DNA of 61,916 nt from Limnobacter sp. CACIAM 66H1 (GTDB lineage Bacteria > Pseudomonadota > Gammaproteobacteria > Burkholderiales > Burkholderiaceae_B), in assembly GCF_001601825.1 (NCBI RefSeq), contig NZ_LUJK01000015.1, positions 1 through 61,916 of the forward strand. Reading direction: 5' to 3'. Shown here piece after piece: positions 52,575 to 61,384 of the stretch (the first letter of the stretch is position 1; the number at the start of each line of letters is the position of its first letter). The notes beneath the pieces are model-generated. The model ran no database searches, was not told the origin of the DNA, and was given only the letters and a program-made list of their open reading frames with translations. Made by a program: the position numbers and the translations under genes.

Positions 52575-53960
52575 TTACTTGGCTGATTTGGCAGTTTGAG
52601 CAGCCTTGCGGTTTTGCACCACAGGCTTGCCCTTCAGGTAATTCAGGGCTTGCTGCAACTGGTAATCGTCTTTCTCGCCAAACACAATGGGCTTCATGTC
52701 CGCGTTCTTGTTGGTGTCAGCACTTTTTGAGCTTGGTGTCTCTTCACCTTTGTCGTTGCTCAAATGGCGTGTCAGGTCCGCCTCACGAACGCGTTCAACA
52801 ATGTCGCCTTCCGGTGTCTCTGTCACCACGAAATCGGGTTCAATCCCTTTGGCCTGAATGCTGCGACCACTCGGTGTGTAGTAACGCGCTGTAGTCAGTT
52901 TGATCGCGGTGTTGTTGTTCAGCGGCAAAATTGTTTGTACCGAGCCCTTGCCGAATGTTTGAGTGCCCAGCACTTTGGCGCGGCCATGGTCTTGCAGGGC
53001 GCCTGCCACAATTTCAGAAGCCGAGGCCGAGCCGCCATTCACCACCACAATCATGGGTACTGTTTTGGCAACCGGGTGCAACTCTTTCAGATAGTCTTTC
53101 TCCCGGCCACGCAGGTAGTCTTCCGGCCCGGCCACCAGTTTGCGCTGGGAGTCCTCAGTGCGCCCGTCGGTAGAGACCACCAAGGTGTTTTGCGGCAAAA
53201 ACGCCGCGCTGACGCCCACAGCGGCATTCAGCAAGCCACCCGGATCGTTGCGCAAATCCAGCACCAAACCTTTCATCGGTGTTTTGGCTTGCAGGGTGTT
53301 GATGGCTTTCACCAGATATTCGCCAGTGTGTTCCTGAAATTGTGTAATTCGAACGTATCCAATGCCATCGTCCAGCATTTTGGACTTCACGCTTTGAACA
53401 CGAATGACATCACGGATAATTTTGACTTCGATTGGCTTTTCTACTTCTTTGCGAATCAGGGTCAGGCGGATTTCAGTTTTGGGTTTGCCGCGCATTAAAT
53501 TGACAGCGTCGGACAGGCTCATGCCTTTCGTCGGCTTGTCATCAATCTTCACGATGAGGTCACCGGCCTTCACGCCTGCTTTTGCAGCTGGGGTGTCTTC
53601 AATCGGTGAAATCACCTTCACAAAGCCGTCTTCTGTACCCACCTCAATGCCCAAGCCACCAAATTCACCCTGCGTGCCGACGCGAAGCTCTTTGAAGGCC
53701 TCTGCATCCAGGTAGCTGGAGTGCGGGTCCAGGTTGGACACCATGCCGCTGATGGCCCCATTGAAGAGCTTGTCGTCGCCCACAGGTTCCACATAGAAAC
53801 TCTTGATTGCGCCAAAAACCTCGGTGAACTGGCGCAGCTCACTCAATGGCAACGCTTCGGGCTGCTGCCGTTGGGCCACCGCGCTAATACCCACGCTGAC
53901 CAACACGCCGGCCACTACACCGACTGATACCAAACTGATTTGCCGCAATTTTTGACGCAT
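52575..53960 (-). CDS. ctpA: CtpA-type S41 periplasmic protease
   Basis: 461 residues from the ATG at 53960. A signal anchor (MRQKLRQISLVSVGVVAGVL) is followed by a PDZ domain (about 85-175) and the S41 catalytic core. The serine is in GGSASASEIVAG and the lysine in TFGKGSVQ (about K338). The C-terminal 70 residues are charged and low-complexity. It trims or degrades periplasmic proteins and can act on cell-wall hydrolases. It is 5 bp after the envC-like gene, an order conserved in many proteobacteria. Confidence 0.93.
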   Translation of the reverse strand: MRQKLRQISLVSVGVVAGVLVSVGISAVAQRQQPEALPLSELRQFTEVFGAIKSFYVEPVGDDKLFNGAISGMVSNLDPHSSYLDAEAFKELRVGTQGEFGGLGIEVGTEDGFVKVISPIEDTPAAKAGVKAGDLIVKIDDKPTKGMSLSDAVNLMRGKPKTEIRLTLIRKEVEKPIEVKIIRDVIRVQSVKSKMLDDGIGYVRITQFQEHTGEYLVKAINTLQAKTPMKGLVLDLRNDPGGLLNAAVGVSAAFLPQNTLVVSTDGRTEDSQRKLVAGPEDYLRGREKDYLKELHPVAKTVPMIVVVNGGSASASEIVAGALQDHGRAKVLGTQTFGKGSVQTILPLNNNTAIKLTTARYYTPSGRSIQAKGIEPDFVVTETPEGDIVERVREADLTRHLSNDKGEETPSSKSADTNKNADMKPIVFGEKDDYQLQQALNYLKGKPVVQNRKAAQTAKSAK

Positions 53961-53965
53961 AATTC

Positions 53966-55267
53966 CTACCGACCTTTGGTCCACGAAATAGGATCGAAGG
54001 GTTGTCCCTGATGCCTTAGTTCAAAGTATAAACCTGTATCAAGATTACCACTGCTGTTGCCAGTTTCAGCAATGGTGTCACCCGCTTTCACGGAATCCCC
54101 TGATCTTTTCATTAATTTACCATTGTTGCCATAAACGCTCAAAAACTGGTCGCCGTGGTCAATGATCACAATTTCGCCAAATCCTCGCAGCCACTCAGAG
54201 AACACCACGCGCCCCGCTGCAACAGCGCGAACTGCCTGCCCCGCCTCGGTGGCGATAAAAATCCCCTTCCAGGATGGGCCTTGCCCGTCTTTGGATCGCG
54301 TTTGACCGAACTGGCCAGCCACGGTGCCTTGCACTGGCAACACCAACCGGCCTTTCAGCTTTGCAAATTCACCCGTACTGGGCATGGGCGGCGGGGGTGA
54401 GTAATCCGGTGTGGATGGTGCTTTTCCTGTCGATTTGGGCGAAGTGCCCGACTGGCCTTGTTGCTTTTGTTGTTGCGCCGCCAGTGCCTGCTTGCGTTTG
54501 GCTTCCTCAATGGCCCGGGTCAATTCGGTAATGACATTGCTTAAACGTGCCTCGTCGCGTTGCAGGCGCTTTCGTTCAAGCTCCTGGTTTTTCAACTTTG
54601 AATTCAAATCGGCGATCAACTGGTTGCGTTCTTCGCGTTGTGCCACCAATTCCCGCTGGCTTTTGTTCTGATCCGCGATCGTATTCTCGAGTCGCTCCTG
54701 CTTTTTCTCCAGACCCAGCCGAATTGACTCGAGTTCACGAGCTTGAGCCGCTTGCTGAGCAGCCAAATCGCGTTCGGCCGCTGAAATTCGTTCATACCAG
54801 TAACTTTCCCGTGCCGCTTCGCTGGCAGACTTGCCCGCCAGCCAAGCCTGTGTCGGGTTCACTTCAACCCGGCGGTACTGGTTACGCATCACTTCCGCCA
54901 GCCTTGTCTGAGTGCTCTCCAGGTCCTTTTGAAGTTGCGCTTCGTCCCGGCTCAGCTTTTGGATGTCTGTCTCAAGCGCATCCCGATCCTGGTCAAGTGC
55001 CTTCAAGCGGTTCTGGGTTTTTTCAAGACGTTGTTCAAGCAGGTTGAGGGCCTTGGCCGCCTGCTTTTTCTCGCCACTGGTTTCATTGATTTCCTTCTTC
55101 AATGCATCCAGTTTTCGGCGCACTTCGTCGCGTTCCTGTCGAACACCCGCCGGGTCGCGCACACTGCTTTGCGCCCGAGCAGGCTCGCTGGCGGTCAAGG
55201 TGAGCAAGGCCAATGCTGCACCAAGCCCGCCACGGGTACAACGAATCAACTTGGAATAGTTACGCAC
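53966..55267 (-). CDS. envC: EnvC-like murein hydrolase activator (degenerate LytM)
   Basis: 433 residues. A signal peptide ends at about residue 32 (ASEPARAQ). A long coiled coil runs to about 290 and a proline-rich linker follows (STPDYSPPPPMPSTGEF). The C-terminal LytM/M23 domain has WKGIFIATEAG in place of the active HxGxD motif, and keeps only part of the late ELRH. Lost zinc ligands mean it is probably an activator of amidases rather than an enzyme, as E. coli EnvC is. It lies between gpmA and ctpA in the usual order. Confidence 0.87.
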   Translation of the reverse strand: MRNYSKLIRCTRGGLGAALALLTLTASEPARAQSSVRDPAGVRQERDEVRRKLDALKKEINETSGEKKQAAKALNLLEQRLEKTQNRLKALDQDRDALETDIQKLSRDEAQLQKDLESTQTRLAEVMRNQYRRVEVNPTQAWLAGKSASEAARESYWYERISAAERDLAAQQAAQARELESIRLGLEKKQERLENTIADQNKSQRELVAQREERNQLIADLNSKLKNQELERKRLQRDEARLSNVITELTRAIEEAKRKQALAAQQQKQQGQSGTSPKSTGKAPSTPDYSPPPPMPSTGEFAKLKGRLVLPVQGTVAGQFGQTRSKDGQGPSWKGIFIATEAGQAVRAVAAGRVVFSEWLRGFGEIVIIDHGDQFLSVYGNNGKLMKRSGDSVKAGDTIAETGNSSGNLDTGLYFELRHQGQPFDPISWTKGR

Positions 55268-55273
55268 CTGAAC

Positions 55274-56020
55274 TTACTTGGCCTTTCCCTGGTTTTTCAC
55301 GGCAGCCATGGCCGCTTCAATTTCAGCCTGGTCGCCCAGGTAGTAGCTGCGAATTGGTTTCAGGTTTTCGTCCAGTTCGTACACCAAGGGGCGTGCGGTT
55401 GGAATGTTCACCTGCAAGATTTCCTCTTCGCTGAGATTGTCCAGGTACTTGATCAGCGCACGCAATGAATTGCCGTGTGCAGCAATCAACACCTTCTTGC
55501 CTGCTTTAATGGCCGGAGCTATACCCTCTTTCCAAAGGGGGATTACACGATCCACAGTGTCTTTCAGGCACTCGGTGAGTGGAATCTCCTCGGGTTTCAG
55601 CTTGGCGTAGCGGGGGTCTTTGCCCGCAAAACGGGGGTCGTCCACCTTCAGCGGGTTGGGTGCAATGGCGTAGGCACGACGCCAGATCAACACCTGCTCC
55701 TCGCCAAACTTGGCTGCGGTCTCTGATTTGTTCAAGCCCTGCAAGTCGCCGTAATGGCGCTCGTTCAAGCGCCAGGCGTGCACAACCGGTAGCCACATCT
55801 GGTCCATTTGGTCCAGGGCAATCCAAAGGGTGCGAATGGCGCGTTTCAAAACAGAGGTATACGCCACGTCAAAGCTGTAGCCCTCCGCTTTCAGCAGGTC
55901 GCCTGCCTTGCGCGCTTCTTCGCGGCCTTTGTCGGTCAAGTCCACGTCGGCCCAGCCAGTAAAGCGGTTTTCCAGGTTCCATTGGCTTTCGCCATGGCGC
56001 ATCAATACGAGTTTGTACAT
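55274..56020 (-). CDS. gpmA: 2,3-bisphosphoglycerate-dependent phosphoglycerate mutase
   Basis: 248 residues. [17 protein letters not shown] carries the catalytic R8-H9 pair, [17 protein letters not shown] is the family signature, and [16 protein letters not shown] has the second histidine. It interconverts 3- and 2-phosphoglycerate in glycolysis and gluconeogenesis. It is 6 bp upstream of the envC-like gene, so the three leftward genes form an operon. It is divergent from the rhodanese gene. Confidence 0.96.
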   Translation of the reverse strand: MYKLVLMRHGESQWNLENRFTGWADVDLTDKGREEARKAGDLLKAEGYSFDVAYTSVLKRAIRTLWIALDQMDQMWLPVVHAWRLNERHYGDLQGLNKSETAAKFGEEQVLIWRRAYAIAPNPLKVDDPRFAGKDPRYAKLKPEEIPLTECLKDTVDRVIPLWKEGIAPAIKAGKKVLIAAHGNSLRALIKYLDNLSEEEILQVNIPTARPLVYELDENLKPIRSYYLGDQAEIEAAMAAVKNQGKAK

Positions 56021-56084
56021 GTTTGTGGCCTTTAAGTTGCTGTCTAATTAGGCAAACCTCCATTTTAGCCTCGATTCAAGGGGA

Positions 56085-56090
56085 TATAAT
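56085..56090 (+). promoter_or_regulatory. Likely -10 box for the rhodanese-grxC-secB-gpsA genes
   Basis: A perfect TATAAT lies 35 bp before the ATG at 56126. The matching -35 position (about 56062) reads ATTTTA, which is weak, so an activator or an upstream element may help. It is the only consensus -10 in the divergent gap. Confidence 0.45.
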
Positions 56091-56125
56091 GACCAATCCA
56101 TCAAGACCCACTCATTGCAGGATTT

Positions 56126-56605
56126 ATGTCGCAGGAATTTCTGATTCAAAACAGTTGGCTCATCGCCTTGGCCTTTGGCTCTGGCCTCATGTTGATTTGG
56201 CCCTTGCTGACCAAAGGTGGCGGTACTCGTGTCACAGTGCCCCAAGCCACGCTGTTGATCAACCAAAAGAAAGCAGTGCTGGTTGACATTCGGGACGATG
56301 ACTTCGTCAAGAATTCAGGTGTTGTGCCCAATTCAAAGCGCATGGCGATCAAAGACCTGAAAGAAAAAGCCGGCACTCTGGCAAAAACCAAGGAAACTCC
56401 CTTGATCGTGTTGTGTCAAACGGGCGCTCGCTCTGGCGCAGCCGCCACAGTCTTGAAAGCGGCAGGTTACACCGACGTATTTGTTCTCGACGGCGGCATC
56501 AATGCCTGGAAAGAGGCTGGCTTGCCGGTTAAAAAGGCACAAGATGCAGCCGAGGTCGCGCCCAAGGCCAAAACACCCAAGGCCACCAAACAGATTGCCA
56601 AGTGA
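56126..56605 (+). CDS. Membrane-anchored rhodanese-like protein
   Basis: 159 residues. One N-terminal membrane helix (about residues 10-28) is followed by a single rhodanese domain with VLVDIRDDDF and the active-site loop LCQTGARS (C97). Single-domain rhodaneses move sulfane sulfur. Position upstream of grxC and secB is common in betaproteobacteria (the gene is often called yibN-like). The C-terminus is Lys/Ala/Pro-rich. Confidence 0.88.
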   Translation: MSQEFLIQNSWLIALAFGSGLMLIWPLLTKGGGTRVTVPQATLLINQKKAVLVDIRDDDFVKNSGVVPNSKRMAIKDLKEKAGTLAKTKETPLIVLCQTGARSGAAATVLKAAGYTDVFVLDGGINAWKEAGLPVKKAQDAAEVAPKAKTPKATKQIAK

Positions 56606-56648
56606 GAGCAAATGCGGTCGCAGTCAACACAGTAGTCAAGGAATACAC

Positions 56649-56924
56649 ATGAGCAACATTCAAGCCCCTGTTCGCATGTACACCAGTGCAGTGTGCCCCT
56701 ATTGCGTGCGTGCGGAACGCCTGCTCAACGAGCGCGGCGTGCAGAATATTGAAAAAATCCGGGTTGATCTCGACCCATCCCAGAAAGAAAAAATGATGGC
56801 TGAAACCGGTCGTCGAACCGTGCCGCAAATTTATATTGGCAGTACACATGTGGGCGGCTGCGATGACCTGTTCGACCTCGATCGTGCTGGTAAGCTCTTG
56901 CCACTGCTGGGGCAACCTGGCTAA
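56649..56924 (+). CDS. grxC: Glutaredoxin 3
   Basis: 91 residues from the ATG at 56649. The active site CPYC is at C16-C19, RRTVPQIYIG is the cis-proline region, and HVGGCDDLFDLDRAGKL contacts glutathione. It reduces disulfides with glutathione and is a hydrogen donor for reductases. It lies 43 bp after the rhodanese gene and 42 bp before secB. Confidence 0.95.
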   Translation: MSNIQAPVRMYTSAVCPYCVRAERLLNERGVQNIEKIRVDLDPSQKEKMMAETGRRTVPQIYIGSTHVGGCDDLFDLDRAGKLLPLLGQPG

Positions 56925-56966
56925 CTTCATTCAAAACTTATTCATTCAATCCATAGGAGCCAGCAA

Positions 56967-57446
56967 ATGGCCGAACAGAATTCAGAAGCAGTGTTTCAAA
57001 TGCAACGCGTGTACATCAAAGACGCGTCTCTGGAACTGCCCAATGCCCCACAAATTTTCCTCGAGAAAAACCCGCCCAAAATTGAAGTAGCGGTAGATGT
57101 AGGTGCACAACGCTTGGCCGAGAATATTTTCGAATCGGAAGTGACTGTTACTGTGACTGCCAAAATCGATGAGAAAGTGGCGTTTTTGGTGGAGTGCAAG
57201 CAGGCCGGTATTTTTGAAATTTCAAACGTACCTGAGGAGCAGTTCGATCCCCTGTTGGGCATTCTGTGCCCCAACATGATCTATCCCTACCTGCGCGCCA
57301 ATGTGGCCGATATGATTACCCGAACCGGCTTCCCGCCTGTTCATTTGTCTGATATCAACTTCGAGCAGTTTTACCAGCAGCGTTTGGCCGCAGCACAGGA
57401 GCAGGCTGCCAAGCAAAACGGTTCCGGCATCATCACCACTGCTTAA
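56967..57446 (+). CDS. secB: SecB export chaperone
   Basis: 159 residues. The family core includes FQMQRVYIKDASLELPNAP near the start and the conserved LCPNMIYPYLRANVADMITRTGFPPV region. SecB tetramers keep precursor proteins unfolded and deliver them to SecA. The order grxC-secB-gpsA is the classical one. It ends 12 bp before gpsA. Confidence 0.97.
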   Translation: MAEQNSEAVFQMQRVYIKDASLELPNAPQIFLEKNPPKIEVAVDVGAQRLAENIFESEVTVTVTAKIDEKVAFLVECKQAGIFEISNVPEEQFDPLLGILCPNMIYPYLRANVADMITRTGFPPVHLSDINFEQFYQQRLAAAQEQAAKQNGSGIITTA

Positions 57447-57458
57447 TTGGTGGCACGC

Positions 57459-58472
57459 ATGAACATCACCGTGTTCGGTGCGGGGGCATGGGGCACCGCT
57501 GTGGCTGCCCACATGTCGTTAGCGCATGATGTGGTGTTGTGGGGGCGCGATGTCGCCGTGCTGCAATCCATCGCCAGCCAGCGCGAAAACCCGCGTTACC
57601 TCGCGGGTATCAAACTTTCGCCTACACTGAAAGTGCAGTCTGATTTTTCGGCGGCTGCCCGGCATGGGCTTGCCCAATCCGATGCACTCTGGGTATTGGG
57701 TACGCCCATGGGCGCCCTGCGCCAAACATTGCTGCAGTTGCTTGAAATTGCACCCATTGAGCAATGGCCTGCGCTGGTTTGGCTGTGCAAGGGTTTTGAA
57801 GTGGGCACGGGTCAAATGCCGCATCAAGTGGTTGAAGAAGTGTTGGGCAAGCCCTATGGCGGCGCGCTCACCGGCCCTTCATTTGCGGCCGAAGTGGCGC
57901 GTGGTTTACCCTGCGCACTTACTGCAGCCAGCGCTGACGAGCTCACCCGCCAAGCCATGGTGCGTGCAGCACACCATGCAGCCCTGCGGGTTTACGAGCT
58001 TGACGACCTGGTGGGCGCTGAAGTGGGTGGCGCTGTGAAAAACATCATGGCGGTGGCCACAGGCATTTGCGATGGCATGCAATTGGGGCTAAATGCCCGT
58101 GCTGCATTAATTACCCGTGGTATGGCTGAAATCAAACGTTTGGCTGTGGCCTTGGGGGCCCAAGCTGAAACCCTGAATGGTCTTTCCGGTTTTGGTGATC
58201 TCATTCTTACCTGTACTGGCGATTTGTCTCGCAACCGGCGCGTGGGTTTGATGTTGGCGCAGGGTAAGTCTCTGGACACCATTCTCAAAGAATTGGGTCA
58301 GGTCGCTGAAGGTGTGAAGTGTGCGCCGGTCGTCAAGCAGCTTGCCGCGGAATTGGGGGTTGATATGCCGATTACGGCGGCAGTGAATTCTGTGCTATTC
58401 GAGGGTTTGAGCCCCGGGGAAGGCGTGATGCGCCTGCTGTCGCGCGAGGCCAGGTCTGAAGACGCTGAGTAA
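57459..58472 (+). CDS. gpsA: Glycerol-3-phosphate dehydrogenase [NAD(P)+]
   Basis: 337 residues from the ATG at 57459. NAD-binding GAGAWGTAVA is at the N-terminus, GPSFAAEVARGLP is in the middle and the catalytic lysine region is EVGGAVKNIMAVATGICDGM. It reduces dihydroxyacetone phosphate to sn-glycerol-3-phosphate for phospholipid synthesis. It is last in the rhodanese-grxC-secB run and is followed by composite repeat locus 3. Confidence 0.97.
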   Translation: MNITVFGAGAWGTAVAAHMSLAHDVVLWGRDVAVLQSIASQRENPRYLAGIKLSPTLKVQSDFSAAARHGLAQSDALWVLGTPMGALRQTLLQLLEIAPIEQWPALVWLCKGFEVGTGQMPHQVVEEVLGKPYGGALTGPSFAAEVARGLPCALTAASADELTRQAMVRAAHHAALRVYELDDLVGAEVGGAVKNIMAVATGICDGMQLGLNARAALITRGMAEIKRLAVALGAQAETLNGLSGFGDLILTCTGDLSRNRRVGLMLAQGKSLDTILKELGQVAEGVKCAPVVKQLAAELGVDMPITAAVNSVLFEGLSPGEGVMRLLSREARSEDAE

Positions 58473-58518
58473 TCGCCCCGGCTTCTGGCCAATTCGGCAT
58501 GGGTTACTTGTTTCGCAC

Positions 58519-58642
58519 AGAAAACCGCTTGATCCCTTGTTGAATTGATTCTTGCTCACCGAGCTCGGCAAAAGTGCGGGCCGAGTCTCGGTGTAGGCGT
58601 GAAGCCGACCGCTGCGAATCCACTCAAACGGGGCGGTTTTCT
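58519..58642 (-). repeat. Rod-hairpin unit 3a (inverted interior)
   Basis: 124 bp with ends AGAAAACCGC (58519-58528) and GCGGTTTTCT (58633-58642). Relative to units 1b and 2b, two bases have changed in each arm and complementarity is kept. Read on the minus strand, the interior shares long blocks with unit 1b, for example CACCGAGACTCGGCCCG and CTTTTGCCGAGC. Nested pairs GATTC/GAATC and TCGGC/GCCGA remain. Confidence 0.75.
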
Positions 58643-58772
58643 TGAAGTGCGCCCCAAGTAATCCCACTGCCGAGTTGGCTTAAACCGGCACCGGCCGAAT
58701 CTCCACCTCCAAGCGACTCACGGCTGGTTTCATCGCCCAATCGGCGGCGGTGTTTCGATCGCCTCGCCTTCA

Positions 58773-58905
58773 AGAAAACCTGCCCTTGCGTGCCGAGCAG
58801 GGCCGTTGTTGCCCAGCATGGGCGACAGAGAACGGACCCGACCCGCAGTTTAGGAGGGTCGTTCTCAGGCATCGCAAGGCTAAGCAAGGGGTCAACAGGT
58901 TTTCT
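58773..58905 (+). repeat. Rod-hairpin unit 3b
   Basis: 133 bp with ends AGAAAACCTG/CAGGTTTTCT. The interior differs from all other units yet is also self-complementary: CCTTGCG/CGCAAGG, GCC/GGC, then GAGAACG with CGTTCTC and an adjoining ACCC/GGGT. Confidence 0.75.
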
Positions 58906-59039
58906 GGCGAGAGATCGGAACCCAAGCCGAGAGGGCGATTAATAAGCGCCGAGGGATCGGAGCCCAAGCCGAGTGGGCGACTAAAGAACGCACCGCGAGA
59001 GATCGGAACGCAAGCAAACTGGTCGCTTTGCAGTAATCC

Positions 59040-59510
59040 TTAGCTTCCGCCTTCAAACCCCAGCTGTCGCCAAGCCTCATACACCATCACCGCCACCGAG
59101 TTTGACAGGTTCAGTGATCGGCTCTCCGGGCGCATCGGCAGGCGCAACCAGTTTTCGCGGGCAAACCAGTGACGAACGTCCTCAGAAAGCCCCCGTGTTT
59201 CACTGCCAAACATCAGGTAATCACCCGGTTGGAATTTCACATCGAAAGGTGAATGTGTCCCCTTGGTGGTCATTGCAAAACAGCGCTGCGGATCGGGTTG
59301 GCAACGGTCGAGAAATGCTTGCCAGCTTGCGTGCACCATCATGTTGGCGTACTCATGGTAGTCAAGTCCGGCACGTCGCATCCGGGCGTCTTCCAGTGGA
59401 AAACCCAAAGGTTCCACCAAGTGCAGTTGTACGCCGGTGTTGGCACATAGGCGAATGACATTGCCCGTGTTGGGTGGAATTTCTGGTTCAACCAATACCA
59501 CATTGATCAT
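59040..59510 (-). CDS. trmL: TrmL, tRNA (cytidine/uridine-34) 2'-O-methyltransferase
   Basis: 156 residues from the ATG at 59510, which overlaps the comF stop as ATGA. SPOUT-fold markers: [20 protein letters not shown] at the start, [14 protein letters not shown] and the knot [20 protein letters not shown]. It methylates the wobble ribose of tRNA-Leu species. The longer frame to 59741 runs inside comF and is not used. Confidence 0.94.
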   Translation of the reverse strand: MINVVLVEPEIPPNTGNVIRLCANTGVQLHLVEPLGFPLEDARMRRAGLDYHEYANMMVHASWQAFLDRCQPDPQRCFAMTTKGTHSPFDVKFQPGDYLMFGSETRGLSEDVRHWFARENWLRLPMRPESRSLNLSNSVAVMVYEAWRQLGFEGGS

Positions 59511-60220
59511 TCTGGGGTCCTGCACACTGCCATGGTTACAATTGAAATCGCGCCAGCTTTGCGAAGTGCGGCTGCGCAGCTTTGAATGGTTGCTCCCGTG
59601 GTGATCACATCGTCCACCAAACCAACCCGAAGGTTCTCTGGGATGCCAATCTTCGCTCTGAATGCCCCCTGCAAATTGAGCAGTCGATCTTCCCGGCCCA
59701 GGGTTGCCTGCGCCCCAAGCCCCTCGGTTTTGAGCAGCCAATCCGTTTTCACCGGCCGTTGAATGTGCAGGCCCACATGCCGGGCAATCAAAGCGGTTTG
59801 ATTATAGCCGCGCCGCCTTAATTTGTCCGGGCTCATGGGCACAGGCACCAACACATCGGGCAAATCCATTCCCGACTCCAGCACGGTAATGCCAAGCCAG
59901 TGGCCCAGAAAGCGGGCCATACCGTGGTGATTGCCGTACTTCAACAAGGCAATCCATTGATCAAATGGCGGAACATAATCCGTGCAGACCACGCATTCCA
60001 CAGGTGCTCGCGCCCCATCCTCAATCATGGGTTTGCAGTGTCTGCAATGTGTCCACCCAAAGGCTTGCAGGCGTGGGCCAAGTGTCAGTGCGCATCGTTT
60101 GCAGCGCAGGTCGGCGTCCCGGTGAATGATCGGCGCGCACTGGTTGCACAAATAATACTGAGTGCCCGCAACTCCGTCTGGAAGTGGTACTTGGCAGGCC
60201 ATGCATCGCCTCGGCACCAT
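59507..60220 (-). CDS. comF: ComF-family phosphoribosyltransferase-like protein
   Basis: 237 residues from the ATG at 60220. Zinc-finger cysteines are in RRCMACQ, YLCNQC, RCKRC and HCRHC. The PRTase part has [23 protein letters not shown] and the PRPP loop [15 protein letters not shown]. ComF relatives act in DNA uptake or in nucleotide salvage. It is coupled to trmL by a 4-bp overlap. A frame to 60382 exists but would overlap the divergent gene. Confidence 0.88.
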   Translation of the reverse strand: MVPRRCMACQVPLPDGVAGTQYYLCNQCAPIIHRDADLRCKRCALTLGPRLQAFGWTHCRHCKPMIEDGARAPVECVVCTDYVPPFDQWIALLKYGNHHGMARFLGHWLGITVLESGMDLPDVLVPVPMSPDKLRRRGYNQTALIARHVGLHIQRPVKTDWLLKTEGLGAQATLGREDRLLNLQGAFRAKIGIPENLRVGLVDDVITTGATIQSCAAALRKAGAISIVTMAVCRTPE

Positions 60221-60278
60221 GGCGCCGCCAATGCCCTGCCAAGTTCTATAGAATAGGTTGCACCACCTTTTTGCTGAT

Positions 60279-61205
60279 ATGGCTCGTTTCACAATGTCCT
60301 CGCAGTTCTGGAAAATTCCTCGCTCAAACACCGCTTTGACGCAACAATGGCTGCGACGCATCGAAAAACCATTGCCGTTCATACTCCAAGAGGTGAATCA
60401 ACGCATGGTGAACCGCGCACAAATCATGCGCCCGGTCGAGGGAGGTGTGGTGCATCAAGGGTGGTTACACCCAGCGGCCTTGCCCAATGTAAAAAACCTG
60501 TTTGTCGGACGGGAGTTTTCAGTGTTTGCACCCAAGGCCGTTCACCTGCCCGTCGAGCAAGTTGAACAGGCCGCTGCTTCCTTTCTGGCCAAGCTTTGGC
60601 CTGGTCGGGCCGCTCCCAAGCCATCTTCAGCCATTGCGCTTCAAGTCAACAGTCCTTTGCCCCTGTCCGGGGACAGTCAGGCCATGGTGTGGTCGCCGTT
60701 GTGGCTGCATGCAGTGGTTGACCCGGCGCAATGCATGGCTGAATGGTTGCGTGTACTGAAGCCGGAGGGTGGGGTATTTTTCAGCTGTTTTGGGCCAGAC
60801 ACCGCTCGTGAGTTACAGGGGTTTGCGCAGGCCATGGGCGAGCCATTCCCAGATTTTGCCGACATGCACGACCTGGGTGACCTGATGAGCAAGCAGGGTT
60901 TTTCCGATCCGGTCATGGAGATGGAAAAACTGACGCTGACCTACAGCTCACCAGCCAAGTTGCTTGAAGACTGGCGAGCGTTGTGCGGCAACCATCTTGA
61001 GTCGCGCAGGCCTGGTTTGCGAACGCCACGCCACTTATCCCAAGCCACGAAGTGCCTGGAGCAGCTTCGCAATCCGGAAACTGGCCGAATTCCATTGACC
61101 CTGGAGTTGGTTTACGGGCACGCCTGGAAAGTCAAAAGAAAAACCAAAACTGATGTAGCCACCGTAAAAATTTCAGACATCAAGGGGCGCAAGGGCGGCA
61201 AATAG
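60279..61205 (+). CDS. BioC-like methyltransferase homologue lacking the SAM-binding loop
   Basis: 308 residues from the ATG at 60279. The C-terminal two thirds match BioC-type class I methyltransferases: LKPEGGVFFSCFGPDTAREL and FADMHDLGDLMSKQGFSDPVM, followed by LTYSSPAKLLEDWRALCGN. The N-terminal motif I expected near residue 60-90 (DLGCGxG) is absent; that region reads HPAALPNVKNLFVGREFSVF instead. It may have lost SAM binding and serve another role, or bind SAM in an unusual way. Its position beside comF and upstream of a DUF2244 gene is conserved in Burkholderiales. Confidence 0.75.
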   Translation: MARFTMSSQFWKIPRSNTALTQQWLRRIEKPLPFILQEVNQRMVNRAQIMRPVEGGVVHQGWLHPAALPNVKNLFVGREFSVFAPKAVHLPVEQVEQAAASFLAKLWPGRAAPKPSSAIALQVNSPLPLSGDSQAMVWSPLWLHAVVDPAQCMAEWLRVLKPEGGVFFSCFGPDTARELQGFAQAMGEPFPDFADMHDLGDLMSKQGFSDPVMEMEKLTLTYSSPAKLLEDWRALCGNHLESRRPGLRTPRHLSQATKCLEQLRNPETGRIPLTLELVYGHAWKVKRKTKTDVATVKISDIKGRKGGK

Positions 61206-61289
61206 GGTGTTGCTGCGCAGCATTTTCAAATGTAGCGCATTGTTTTTAACTTATTTCGGGGAAAACAGCTGCGGATTGCACCTGTCTTA

Positions 61290-61319
61290 TTGCTTGCTTT
61301 AGAGCCTTGAGCCTATAAT
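61290..61319 (+). promoter_or_regulatory. Sigma-70-like promoter for the DUF2244 gene
   Basis: TTGCTT at 61290-61295 and a perfect TATAAT at 61314-61319 are separated by 18 bp. The start codon follows about 65 bp later, leaving a 5' leader that contains a small hairpin (ATGCAC/GTGCAT, 61332-61353). Confidence 0.6.
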
Positions 61320-61384
61320 TCGAAGGTTTTAATGCACTCTTTTGGGTGTGCATTGGGTCTGAATGACTGCTCTCTGAGAGGTAA

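Larger units (their letters stand above)
58485..59036 (+). repeat. Composite intergenic repeat, locus 3
   Basis: A diverged copy filling the gap between convergent gpsA and trmL. The leader reads TCTGGCCAATTCGGCATGGG. Unit 3a (58519-58642) carries the unit-1b type of interior in reverse orientation. The constant joiner CGGCGGCGGTGTTTCGATCG leads into unit 3b (58773-58905), whose interior is unrelated to the others although its ends are the same. The tail has about three direct repeats with the core CGGAACCCAAGCCGA from 58913. No gene is supported in this 567-bp gap. Confidence 0.8.
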
